A DNA stretch of 64,000 nt from Echinococcus granulosus (taxonomy: Eukaryota > Platyhelminthes > Cestoda > Cyclophyllidea > Taeniidae): contig NW_020170387.1 of NCBI RefSeq assembly GCF_000524195.1, positions 347,980-411,979 of the forward strand. The letters are read 5' to 3'. The position numbers and the translations under genes are program-made. A model generated the notes under the pieces. That model ran no database searches and had not been told where the DNA came from. It worked only from the letters and a program-made list of their open reading frames with translations. Every line of letters starts with the position of its first letter. The stretch's first letter is position 1. Below, in pieces: positions 1-11,300 of this stretch.

Positions 1-304
1 CAATTCACTTATAAAGCCTAAGTCTTCCTCCTTATTTCACAAGTTGTCTCATTTCGGCCCTTACTGATGTTTTAGTAAGTTATGGGCAAAATGTGCACTT
101 TCAGACTTCGCACGTGCACATTATTAAATCAACTTGATTTTGCTGGTGGAGTTTTAGTCGTACTCATGTCTTTGAGGTTTATGTTCCTGAACACTATGCT
201 TTTAAAATCGTCCCGGTAGATTCTAACTCCGTGAAATTGCTGTTGTCTACCGTCCAGTTGTCATGTTTCTTGTTCCCTAATATGTTCTTTAGCGTTGTAA
301 AACA
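1..304. other. Upstream flank of SAMD8
   Basis: AT-rich sequence before the SAMD8 start codon. No open frame of note, no clear promoter element and no repeat was recognised. It presumably holds the 5' UTR and promoter of the gene that starts at 305; this is inferred from position only. Confidence 0.4.
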
Positions 305-2073
305 ATGAGTGGACCTACGCACGATGCAAAGTGTCTCATCAACGAATCACCTGCAGCCTTCTTCTACTGGCTCGAATCACAAGGTGTCGATGCCGAAACA
401 CGCTTCCTTTTTGAGCAACACATGGTCGATGGCTTCACTTTTGCGATGCTTACAGTAAATGACCTTCGTGAGATGGGCGTCGCTAAAGTGGGTATTCTCA
501 AAAAGCTCCTTTTTTTAATCGACGTATGGCGTTCTCGACACCAAACTTCTTGTTGTTCCTGTTTGGATATCCTCTCTGGGGGTGATTTAGACTACTCCCA
601 TTACTCTGAGTCCTGCCGATTCTTCTCTGACTCCCCAATTTGTGAATTGAAACCAAAGATTTGGAAAGTCATTATCAGTGCCATCTATGCCTTTCTTTCC
701 CTCGGTGTCACCTCTTTCGTCATGGTTCTAGCCCATGAGCGCCTGCCTGATATATCCAAGTATCCCCCACTTCCAGACATCCTGCTGGACAACCTGCCGT
801 ACATCCCCTGGGCATTCGAGGCGGCTGAACTGATTGCTCTCTGTCTATGCCTTATTTGGTTTACTGTCCTCTTCTTCCACAAACATCGCCTCATTCTCTT
901 CCGTCGCTACTGCTCGCTTCTGGGAACCGTCTTCCTACTGCGCTCTATCACCATGATTATTACCTCGCTGAGTGTGCCTGGAAAGCATCTCCTGACTGAG
1001 TGTCGGCCCTTCGTTTTCGACTCCTATCGGGAAAAGTTTGCACGGGCCGCTGAAATTTGGTTTGGAATGGGTATGCGTCTCCACTTTACTAGAAACTACC
1101 AAGGAAGTCGATGCCTGTGGTTAAGATGGTATTAATATTTTTGCCACAGTTTGCACAATCCTCTGCTTGTTCACGTGCACAGTATTGACAAAATTTGATG
1201 TTGTACTTAGCGATTTGGAACGTTTTTAAACCTCCTACACATTCAAGGTATTTACAAAAGTGGTTTTACTGCTACTTAGACTTCTTATTTCTTCTATAAA
1301 TTTTCGCCTGAACATTCATTTGTGTCTTGTGACAACTGTGCCTGTTGCGCTGTGTTTATCGCCATCGGAATGGTAGTGTGACTATTCTCCTAATATTTAT
1401 GGTGGAACTATTGCCAAATATTCTCTCTTCTTTGAGTGAGTAACTTTAAGTGATCCATAATATGAAGTCAGTAGATATCTCGATTCTGATCGATGCTTTT
1501 TGAACGGGAAAGTAATGCGCAGCCACTTCTACTACACCAGGCATGACTCTGCGAGGAGTGAGAACCTGCGGTGACTATATGTTCAGCGGACACACGACCG
1601 TAATAACAATGCTCAACTTCTTTATTACTGAATACACACCCTGCCGCCTGAACCGCCTGCACAACTTCACTTGGGTGCTCAACGTCTTCGGGGTCTTCTT
1701 CATCTTAGCAGCGCACGAGCACTATTCCATCGATGTCTTTGTTGCCATCTATATTACCTCGCGTCTCTTCCTCTACTACCACTGGCAGGCCAACAACCAC
1801 CACCTCCTCCATTGTGACATGCGACGTGCTCAGATTTGGTTTCCTCTCCTCACCTTCTTCGAATCGGATGTGCGTGGTACGGTGCCTCACGAGTTTTCCA
1901 ATCCGCTGCGCCAGGCTGTGCGTCTTTTGCGAAAACGCCATTTTCGGTGGATTGCGGCACCGCTGGCAGCCGTCTCGCTCTGCTTCACTGCTCATTCCTC
2001 CACCTCTGTCGCCCCATCAGTCTCTCCTGTCACCGTTCCCGCCTCTCCTGCGCAGAACGAGAAGCACGAGTAA
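305..2073 (+). CDS. SAMD8: SAM-domain sphingomyelin-synthase-related protein (ceramide phosphoethanolamine synthase type)
   Basis: Two exons, 305..1070 and 1541..2073, giving about 432 aa. The donor GTATGC and acceptor CCAG join phase 1 to a 2-nt remainder, so the frame closes exactly. Residues ~10-75 form a SAM domain (motif [11 protein letters not shown]). About six hydrophobic segments follow, as in the LPP-like SMS family. Exon 2 opens with [10 protein letters not shown] and continues to [10 protein letters not shown], which supply the two catalytic His and the Asp of the family, all intact. The N-terminal SAM domain and the [10 protein letters not shown] context fit SMSr/SAMD8 better than SMS1 or SMS2. 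The known family makes ceramide phosphoethanolamine at the ER and acts in ceramide homeostasis. The C-terminal ~45 aa are Ser/Pro/Val-rich and look lineage-specific. The first in-frame ATG is used; the SAM domain begins soon after it. Confidence 0.93.
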
Positions 2074-4874
2074 CTGCACCCACTCACACTTAACTTTGTG
2101 GCCTTTTAATTATCTTTCTTAACCCCTCTGACGTATCCCTTTCCTTTGAGTACCAGTTATTTGGTTATGATGAGTGGGTATGTGAATGCATTTTTGCATC
2201 TTACGAAAAGCCTTATTGAAATTGTCTTTTTTGTGGGCTTCTCCTTTACAAGTCCCTTGTTTTGGTTGTATTCTGCTGTGGGAGCGTAGCACGGGTATTT
2301 TACTGGAATTACTGAGTTGTGCATTGTTGCAACTGTTTCTCTGATCATCGTATGTGGTTTTCCTTTCAGCCATATGCAGATTTCATACCAACTTGAGGTG
2401 ATGGCTGCATAAAATTTACGCTTCTTAATCTACGTTTTTACTTGTTAACTTTGCTCTTTGTATCCTTTTGAAATACCTTGGCAATATGTAGGATTCAGTA
2501 GCATTTGGGTTCTCACAGTTTAAGTAACCGGTTTCCTTATTCTGACTAATGTGTAAGTGCGCATGGAGTTGCCCTTATTGCGTTTCACATAATGACCCTC
2601 ACAGTCATGAACAGCGTAAAGGAAGACAGCACGTACCGTTATTGCGCACTTTCATTCCTTTACTTTACTGAGTACTTGTCCGGGATTGTTTCTCGCCTAA
2701 TCTAATCATTACTTTATTCTTTTTTCATCTAGAACTTCAGATGGCATTGTCTCCTGCTTTGACGAATTTTATTTGAGTTGAGATTTTTAAGGTCAAGGAG
2801 GCCGTTTTAAAAAAATTAGATGTGAGTGGACGAAGCTTCAAACGTGATGGTACGCGCGCAAGCGGACTGATCTTGTCGACGGCTACAGCACACACATCCG
2901 TGTGTTATTTCGCAACAACTAGTCGGAACACTCGTGACGATCGAGTGACCTTAAACGGCTGAACCACCAAGGAGGAGTTGGTGGAAGTTTTATTAATGCC
3001 TGATCACGCTTGGTTGTAGTGTTGCGATTAGCTATGACTCGGGCACGTGACTAGGCACTTTCGGCCGTGTGCTCTGGATGCTGACCAGGGGTTCATGAAG
3101 CCCGTTGGATCAAGTAAGTAGAGTACCATATTTTCACACAATCTGGCCTTTTGCTGCTGTAGTTGAGCCCCACTAAGGATGCAATACTGACGTCTGTGCA
3201 ACAGAATGTTTTTTTCCCAAGGTTATAGTGGTGAACACGGCCACGAAGCAGATGCTAAGTAAACATCATGGGATCTTTGCGCCTTGCTATAAGTATGCAC
3301 AAGTCAGTGGCTGCTTACGAACCATGAAACATGAGAGATTTATCATTTTGCTGTGAAGTATATACCCTGGTAGGAGGAACAGCATTCCCCTCCTCAAACA
3401 TGTGGTAATGCACCATTAGTGGGAAACGACTTTTTCTTCATGCATCAAAACTGCATGCATCGAAAACAACCTTACATTTAACCTAAATAACAACTTCCGA
3501 ATCTAAAACCTCATCTTCAAGATTTTGGCTACCCAAAAAGGCCAAGGGAGTCTTAACAACACCCATCTGAATTTACTCTAGCATCCTTGGAACAGCAAGG
3601 AACTACCTAGGTGTGCAATCAAGAATAGACCTTGTCTTGGGAGGTAGACAGCTATTAGTTGGGATAACTCTCTAATTTTATTAAAAAACACTCCGGCAAG
3701 ACGGTATACGGCGCCATCATTTCTACAAACTACATCACAGAACAGGATATTGATAAAACAGAGCGTTGGGCCTTCTGGATTTGATTACTGTGCCACTGTA
3801 TGCGCCAAATATGCTGCAGCTGAATTGGCAAATCGTTTATAACCAAACCAGTGTGTCGAATTTCATTCATGGATTATCACACAAAAAGGCATGTTTTAAA
3901 GGAAGGAACTGTAACGTAATTTAGTGATATTAATTGTGTAGGATTTCACTGCTCTGACATCGGGACGTTGCATCGTAGGACTAACTTAGAGAGCACGATT
4001 TTGAAAATCGAAGTGCTTAAGTGCTTTAACAGCCCCCGGCAAACGTATGCGCCCCCGTAAACCTAACACCCAGACCATTTTCACATTCAATGCATTTTCT
4101 TCCAAGGCGCATTCACATGCACTGGTGTGTTCACTACGCACACACGCCACGATTTAGAGACCGAAAAATACTCCAAAATTCTTAAAAGGGCTTCTAATGA
4201 GCCAGCCGGGAAACCGAGAAAGCCACGATGGGTGTTGGAAACCAAATCTGTCTGTAGACATAGTCCTCGCTACACTTAAAACCCACACCGGTGGATGCGA
4301 CTCAAGACTGTAAACTTTTTGAAAATGCTTGTCTGTAAGCTTGAAATATTAAGGTCCCAGCTGTGAGCATTAAACTAGTGGAGTATCTGCCTCATCCTGA
4401 GCGTCCGATCGACGCTTAATTTGCCGATGAGTCTCTCTGTAGAGACGGCAAAATTTGCCACTTACAAAAGGACAAGTAGACTATCTTTGGGTGGCTTGGC
4501 GCTACCAACAAGCCTTTCTCTTCTCCGGCTTTTCGGTTACCAGACGTTGGCATAGGTTTTATGTCCCCTTTAACAAGAAACTCCACCATTACTATGCGCT
4601 GTTGCATACACTGCCACCGCTGCCCATTATCCTGATGAGCCATGCCTGAGCGCCGAATAATAGAAAAAAAAGCACTCGTCACGTACTACTGACTGCGGAA
4701 TCGCCACAGCAGCACCCAATCTGAATTGAACGCTCCTTGCAAATTTGATTCGTCACCGAGGTGAAAGCTATGATAATCTCAACAAACTTTATTGTGTATA
4801 AAAAGCGTCATGATAGAAGTGAGGCGTCAAGGGCTACGATAAATGCGAGGGGGAGATGGGGGGAGGACGAAGGG
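2074..4874. other. Intergenic, SAMD8 to HAT1 (convergent)
   Basis: Lies between the 3' ends of SAMD8 (+) and HAT1 (-). Frames of 60-88 codons occur on both strands but show no recognisable domain, no splice-compatible partners and overlap each other. The part around 2820-3110 is somewhat richer in GC and CpG than its flanks and could be an old repeat, but no second copy was seen in the window. Confidence 0.5.
4788..4793 (-). terminator. Polyadenylation signal of HAT1
   Basis: On the minus strand this reads AATAAA, about 80 nt beyond the HAT1 stop codon at 4875. Position and orientation fit a poly(A) signal. The cleavage site was not determined. Confidence 0.55.
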
Positions 4875-7524
4875 TCAGTCAACAAGACACTTGAGATCCA
4901 CCTCGCCCACCCGGACAGCTGCCTCCAACTTCTCTGCGATCTTCTTGTAGGCAATTAACTCTGTTTCCACCTGCTGCGCCACTTCGCGTTCGTATTCTTC
5001 GTTAAAAAGGTCAGTGATCAAATTGTGTCGATTCATTATTGGCGCAAATGATGACGAAGCCAAACGAGGTCGCTGAAAGCAAACGGTGGCGATAAGCATT
5101 ATCTGGGTGGTGTTGAATGCAACTTTACAACCGTAGCAGAAAGCAAATAAGACCAAATTGTTAAAAACGCGTAACTCCCTCTCTTAAAGCAGAACAAACT
5201 GCAATGACAAAAAAACATCAAATAGCTTACACGGGCATAAAATTGAAGCTAGCACTAACTTGATACTGACGGTGGCAAATTCATCATAAAAGAGAGAATT
5301 TCCATGAGATGCAAGATTTTGCCTGTATCTATATAGAGAGAGGAAAAGGCCTACACCGTTGACAATGCGAGTACGCTTGAGAAGAGCCTTGCGATAGGCC
5401 TCCACAGCCTCAGGCTTGTTGTGGGTGAGGAGGAAGAAGAGAAGAATTTGGTAGACGCGACGTGACTGCGTACGTGACAACTTGAGCTGCTGTCGCACCA
5501 CCTTATAGAAGCTGTTGGCCGCGTTGATGCTGCGGGTCTCCGCTGGAGTGACACTGAGGCGTCTGCGCTTGGTGCTGGATGGCGCCGCCTCTTCTGCATC
5601 TTTTGCCTCCTCTTCTGCAGCTGGTACCGCTTCGTTGGTCCCCGCCACCGCCGTTTCCACAGTCTCCTTCACCTCCTTGAGAATCTTTACACAATCGGCT
5701 AGCTCCAGGCAGCGTTTGCTATCCAGATAGTCGCGCAGCCGAGTTAAATCACCTGAGGGACTTTCCACTGAAACACGTCAATGAACGGCTTAGTCAGTCC
5801 CGCATCCCTGGCCCTCGCCCTCGCTCATAAGAGGGAATGAATTCAACTCACTGTCAAATTTTGGCTTTAGATAATAGAACCGGGGTGGAGCACCTTTCAT
5901 TTACGCACAATTGCAGTATACATCTCACTTACACTTCACAACAAACGGGGTGGGTTTTATTCTGTTTAATTAGAAGAAAAAGCATTGCACCGCATTTATA
6001 GCTTCTAATTGTGTTAGAAACAGACACGTGGCCCTTGAACAAAACTGGTCACCATCATATGTATTGTCGTCGATGAACAAAAAGTTTTATTTAGGCGAAA
6101 TGAGAAGGCTAACATAAGTTGAACAAAGATATTTGGCATAGCAATTAAAAGTACCACTAATCTTTAATAAAAACTCAAAACAACAGAAAACCCCCGCGTG
6201 TGAGGATAATCAAGTGGTTTTAACCAAAATGATGCCGCGACTCTCAGGTTAGTACTTAAGACGTAACAAAAATATCTGCTTAAATCTTACCAGTAATGTC
6301 AATAACTTCTGTCAGAGGAGTTAGGTCTTTGTAAACCGTTTCGAGAAGTCGGGTAGCGTGACCCATTTTCTGGAAGGGAGGCAGAATTAGCATCTGACTC
6401 AATCTAGGCCGAACGTGTTCTGGATACGCATAGAACTTGTAAACTGACACATAGCCAGCGAACGCGAAACGTATGTTTGAGGAGCTCGCAGAACTAAACT
6501 TCTCGTACCTATTAAAGTGGCCGGCTTAAGCATACACAAGCGCCTTACAGTATGTAGAAACTCCACCGGTTATCCAAATCAACGAACGATGATTCGTCAA
6601 CAAAGAACAGAAGGAAGGGTTCCATGCGCAAAAGATACTTGGAAAAAGCTTCAAAATCGGGTGCCGAGTGATCAACACGATACACCACAAACTCGCGGGA
6701 CTGTCCATCTCTGTTGATCGTGTAAGCAGTTTGCAAACTACCGAACGGCTTGAACTTCAACTCTCCCTCGAATGTGTCCAAGAAATCCACCCTTTCAGTG
6801 CAAATGCCTTGTGTGTATACATTTTTCAAAGATTTTAGAATATCATCGGGCTAAAGAGACAAATAAAAGAGGTGACCCACTATACCTCAACTCCACAAGA
6901 AATCGATTGAGATATCTTCTCTGAATATTTAATATCGACAAAAGTAGAAAGGCTTCCGGCCATGTAAGCAATGGTGATATTAGGATCTTTATAGCCGAAT
7001 ATTATTTCGCTGACACTAATAAGGCATAAATTTGAAAACCTACCTTTCGCCAAAAACCTGGTGTGTCATTTCTGGCATAAAAGACTCCTCCGAATCCAGG
7101 TCCTCCTTTTCTCTGACTAATGAGGGTGTGAAAAAACATCAAGCTACTTCCCAATAAACAAGAACAGGAATTGAATACTTTAGTAAGTATTTGTACAAAT
7201 ACATGCAGCATAATGAATGACATAAACAACTAGAACACAAATTAAATTCAAGTAAGTTAAAAACAGTGATACAGCAAAAGAATACGTGAAAAACAACCTC
7301 ACGATAGCACATAAAGCAAATGTATGCAGTGTAAAGCAAACTATCGAAATTGATTTGATTAAGGGGATAGTTTGAAGTTTTATATAGCGCCAAGTGACTT
7401 GTGGTAAATCACAGAGCCAGTTCCGCTAAAGAGCAACTTTAGAAAACATCTAGAAATTCTTACTCAATTTGAAGTGAATGACTTCGTAAGCGTTCGCCTT
7501 GTATGCGTTAACGATACTGTTCAT
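4875..7524 (-). CDS. HAT1: Histone acetyltransferase type B catalytic subunit
   Basis: Seven exons on the minus strand: 7524..7464, 7116..7044, 7015..6886, 6850..6549, 6508..6291, 5767..5355 and 5072..4875, giving about 464 aa (human about 419). All six junctions are GT-AG and close in phase. The family acetylates newly made histone H4 before nucleosome assembly, usually with an RbAp46/48 partner. N-terminal signatures include FGYKDPNITIAYMAGSLST and FKPFGSLQTAY. The acetyl-CoA motif is QKMGHATRLLETV, preceded by PRLSQMLILPPF. The C-terminal helices (RRVYQILLFFLL, EAVEAYRKALLKR) also match. An acidic/Ala-rich insertion followed by TKRRR lies in the exon-6 product, a possible basic nuclear signal. 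Introns are as short as 28 nt (7016..7043). Where human HAT1 has acidic DDER and AEDPS, this protein has DNR and VESPS, so two acidic positions near the proposed active site are changed. Confidence 0.93.
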
Positions 7525-8348
7525 TTTATTCCCAAACCAGACTTAGGTGGAGGTGACAGGCTAAGTTATGACTAGATTCCGTGAACCCACTTAATCCTGC
7601 TCCATCAATAACATCATTAACATCGGTCAAAGCCAGCATTCAGTTTTTGCTATTTTTTCATTTTTAGCTTACTTCCAAAGCATAGAACAAGCACAAAACA
7701 GGCATTTTATAGTTAGCAGCTATTCTGACCTGTTACCTTAATACCAATATTTATTCACCCGTCAAGGTAGAGACATATTGTCCCATGCACTCATTAGTGA
7801 AAATTAGTAATAGTAAGGACCGCCCTGCTTGTAGTAATACCCGTCTAACACGAATAATGATGCCTAACGACTTAACTATTCCATGAGATGGTACAACTTA
7901 TACCTTATTCGGCCTATGAAGCTGGCTTTACCGCTGATTTGAGGGAACTTGGACACCACTCATAAAAGTATTGCATATCAGAAGAATTTACAATCTAAGC
8001 CACACAGTACTCTTACTCCTAAGCATTCAGCGATACCCTCGAGTGCTAAAATGCACCTCACATATTGCCTAGCAAACCAAGTGCAAACTTAGAGCTAAAG
8101 ATTAGACCAATCACTTCATCCGTGTTCGATATTCTACAACCAGTAGTGCATGAACCAGGGCGAGAACGATTGCCCCTATCGCGAGTAAAGTGGCGGCCTT
8201 GAGTTACAAGCCCGAACATCCGCGGAATTACCGCATCCAAGTACCCACCGGCTGGCCGCTCGAAGTTCAAGGGGGAATTAGGGGGTGGCGGACCGAAAAG
8301 TCGACTAATTAGCTTTAGACCGAGCCCCGATTATCGGTTTAAATTTAA
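7525..8348. other. Intergenic, with a candidate terminal exon of the neighbouring zinc-finger gene
   Basis: Lies between the HAT1 start and the last modelled stop of the upstream minus-strand gene. On the minus strand 8304..8058 there is an AG-preceded open stretch of about 80 codons beginning RLFGPPPNSPLNFERPAGGY, with an Arg-rich middle. It looks coding and may be an alternative or true last exon of the 8349-13876 gene. I could not find a single convincing donor with matching phase. The rest is AT-rich with nothing recognised. Confidence 0.35.
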
Positions 8349-11300
8349 TCAAAAACGTACGTTCACCTCGGCACTGTCCAAGAAGTACAAATATGTGTAC
8401 ATATTGTATTGAAATACATAAATGCAATTAAAATCGCAAATGGCTAAAACTGATTCGAAGCTTGTTTCGAAGACTCTAAAAGAGCAAAAGAGATTAGCAA
8501 GAACAAGATCGGGAAGAATGGACAAAAGTGACCAATCAGCACTAGACATGGACTGAGACCCACTTGAAGGGGCAGCGCTATTGACAATGTCGATGACGAG
8601 TTTATCGAGCTCAGCGAAAGTGTAGACTCGACTCTGCGGGTGACTTAGCAACTGGCGTACCCAACGGAGGCGTGTTGGATCCACGCCAGACTCCGATTCT
8701 GCTTCTGTTGCTTTTCCATCACGAGTCTGCTGGAATGTTTCCGATGTTACTTCCACTGCTGGAGGATCTTGCGCTACTTTTCTTCTCTTTGTAGCATTGG
8801 AAGGGGTCGGAGTCTGAGATTGATGCTTTGCCGCAGCTTCTTTAACAAATTTAAAAAAAAAACACAAAACAAGCATGCATCACGTGCATTCAGGAAGTCA
8901 TCCACATTGAACAACAGATGTGTTTATCGTGCTGTTGATAAAAACGCATGCAGCATCTCAGCTGCAATTTGATTAAAAAATGACATGCATTGCAATCCTT
9001 TTAACTCATCTTCTCCACAGAAAGTTCACACAAATGGCTAAAGTGCCTGCACTTAGTAGAGTCCGATCGAATTTCTTCAGAAATTATTCAACAAAACTAG
9101 TCAAAAAAACGTTAACTGTCGTTTAGCATTGACAAAGTCATCGCTGCGGTGGGTAGAAATTTAGCCTTCAATGAGGAAGATTTGATTTCCCCAACAATGA
9201 GTGGTATTGGGAGCTAATTCGCAATTAAGGTTTTTGCAAACGACTATGTATGTCGCAGCCACCTATATTTTGATTAACATCTCAGAGGGCATTGCTCAAG
9301 TTGGAAACGTTACTGGCTGAGCTCAGTTTGCATGGCAATTCAACCCGCAAAACATTATTACACATAATGCCCTCCACTTTGAAGCTCATATCAGTGGAGA
9401 CGCCTAATATACATGCTTAGGCAAACGGAATGTAGCGCTTGGGGAAGGGAGGGAGGGGAGGGGGGAAATTTTCATTTGATATTCCCAAACTGCAATGCTG
9501 TGTGCAGGTGACTCACTTCTTCTGGATGAACGCCTTGCAGAGACCACATTCCTTGGATCTAAAAGATGCATTAAACACATTGGTTTCAGGGATAGGAGAA
9601 GATACGTCATTAACGCGTTCCATTCGATTAATTAAATGCAGCTAAGTCGGTAAACAGCAGTTACAAGAGCCAAAGATGTTTATGCAAAGGCAATAGTGCC
9701 AACAAACACATTTTTGAAGACTAAAAAGTTACAACCAAATAAAGCAGTGATAGGCCTAAATATTGTTTCAAAAAAAGACTTGATAAAGAAACCCGGAACC
9801 GAATGCAAGTAGTCATTAGGGCTTGTAAACGGCCATCTTTCATGAAAAATGTACCCAGGGAGAATCGGAATATGAACTAGAGTAATACAAAAGTTAAATG
9901 ATAAAGGCATTGGAAAACATTTTGTTATCTACTTGAAATGCTCGAGCTCACTTTTGCGTCGGGGCCGTCGGCCCCCTCGTGGAACCATAGAATCCTTTTC
10001 AAGCAGCTGTTCTGGGGGAGCTGGGAACAGATGGGCAAAAGCACACGATTTGGTGACACGCTTGATTACAGAAATAACGAATCCAACCAGTTCCCCAAGA
10101 AGCACTGAATCAAGTAATTCCTAATGTTTGTAAGTGCAACCTACGGAAATACAGTAAAATACTCGTGAATATTGCGAGCCCTGGTATCAGGTACTTTGGG
10201 GGAATGGCGCATTGACGCAGTACTTAAACAAAGTTGGTGAGTGTGATACTGAAGTGAATTAATACAGAGATCTTCAAAAGAATGCCAGAAGCACAACTCG
10301 GATTACAACCTTTGACAGCAGCAGCAGCAGCAGAGACCGAAGGAGTTTGGTCAGACTGACTAGAATGTTTCCTTGACCTTGTCGGTAGCATAGGCAACTC
10401 GGGTCCATCCGAAGTAAAAGTCTCATTACCGCCTTCAGCTAAAAAATACGATTTGAAATTCATTTAAAAAACTAGTAATATATCATAAAGATAAATATGA
10501 ACCAAATGATGAACACCAGAATTGTGATAATGCCAAATGAAAGCGTCGTACCTGAATGCACCCCTTCGTAGTTGTTGGCGGCTATGAATATGCTAATTTT
10601 CACTTTACGCTTGCCTGGTACTAAAAATCACCTAGGTTACTGTCATTTTTATACAGAAAAACAACAACCATAAACGGGGAAAAGAATATGAAATGTGGAG
10701 AGTTTGTACAGGCACCTGAGAGTCCGGATGCTGGCAGTACCGTCGTCACCACTGACGCGCTCGAAGTAACATTATCAAGCATCACCTCCGCGACGGACGA
10801 CAGAGGCGGTTGACGATAGGGTCTACTCTGGTCACGTGCCTCATCGACGATTTCAGGAGCAGAGGGAACGACCTTAGAGGTGGCACCACTGGCGCTGACA
10901 ACTACTTCTCCAAAGTTATGACCCTCCACTACCGTTTCAATTGGACCTAACCCATCTGCGGTGTTGTCATTGAATTCATCACTAGAACCGGTTTCGGCCT
11001 GGGAATCTGACAGATTCATTTCTAGGGAAGAAAGGCATCAGTAATTAAGCAAGCTTATGCGACGAATTAAGAGCTACAATCAGATCTGATTAGAGGGCAT
11101 GCATAAGGTCCTGCCTGTGATACCGCAAGTACGATCATAAGGTAAATGGCGTTCGGTGAAAGAATAGCAGTTCTAATAATAACAGAAACCTGAATGATTA
11201 CCAGATTTGACTTTAGTAACAGGACTGAACACCAATAATTGCCATTTAGTTCCGTCTGAAGTAACAGGTCGTTAGCACAAGAAAATCACCTCGAAGAAGA

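Noticed and set aside
685..894. 69-codon minus-strand frame
   Set aside because: Antisense shadow of SAMD8 exon 1, no domain.
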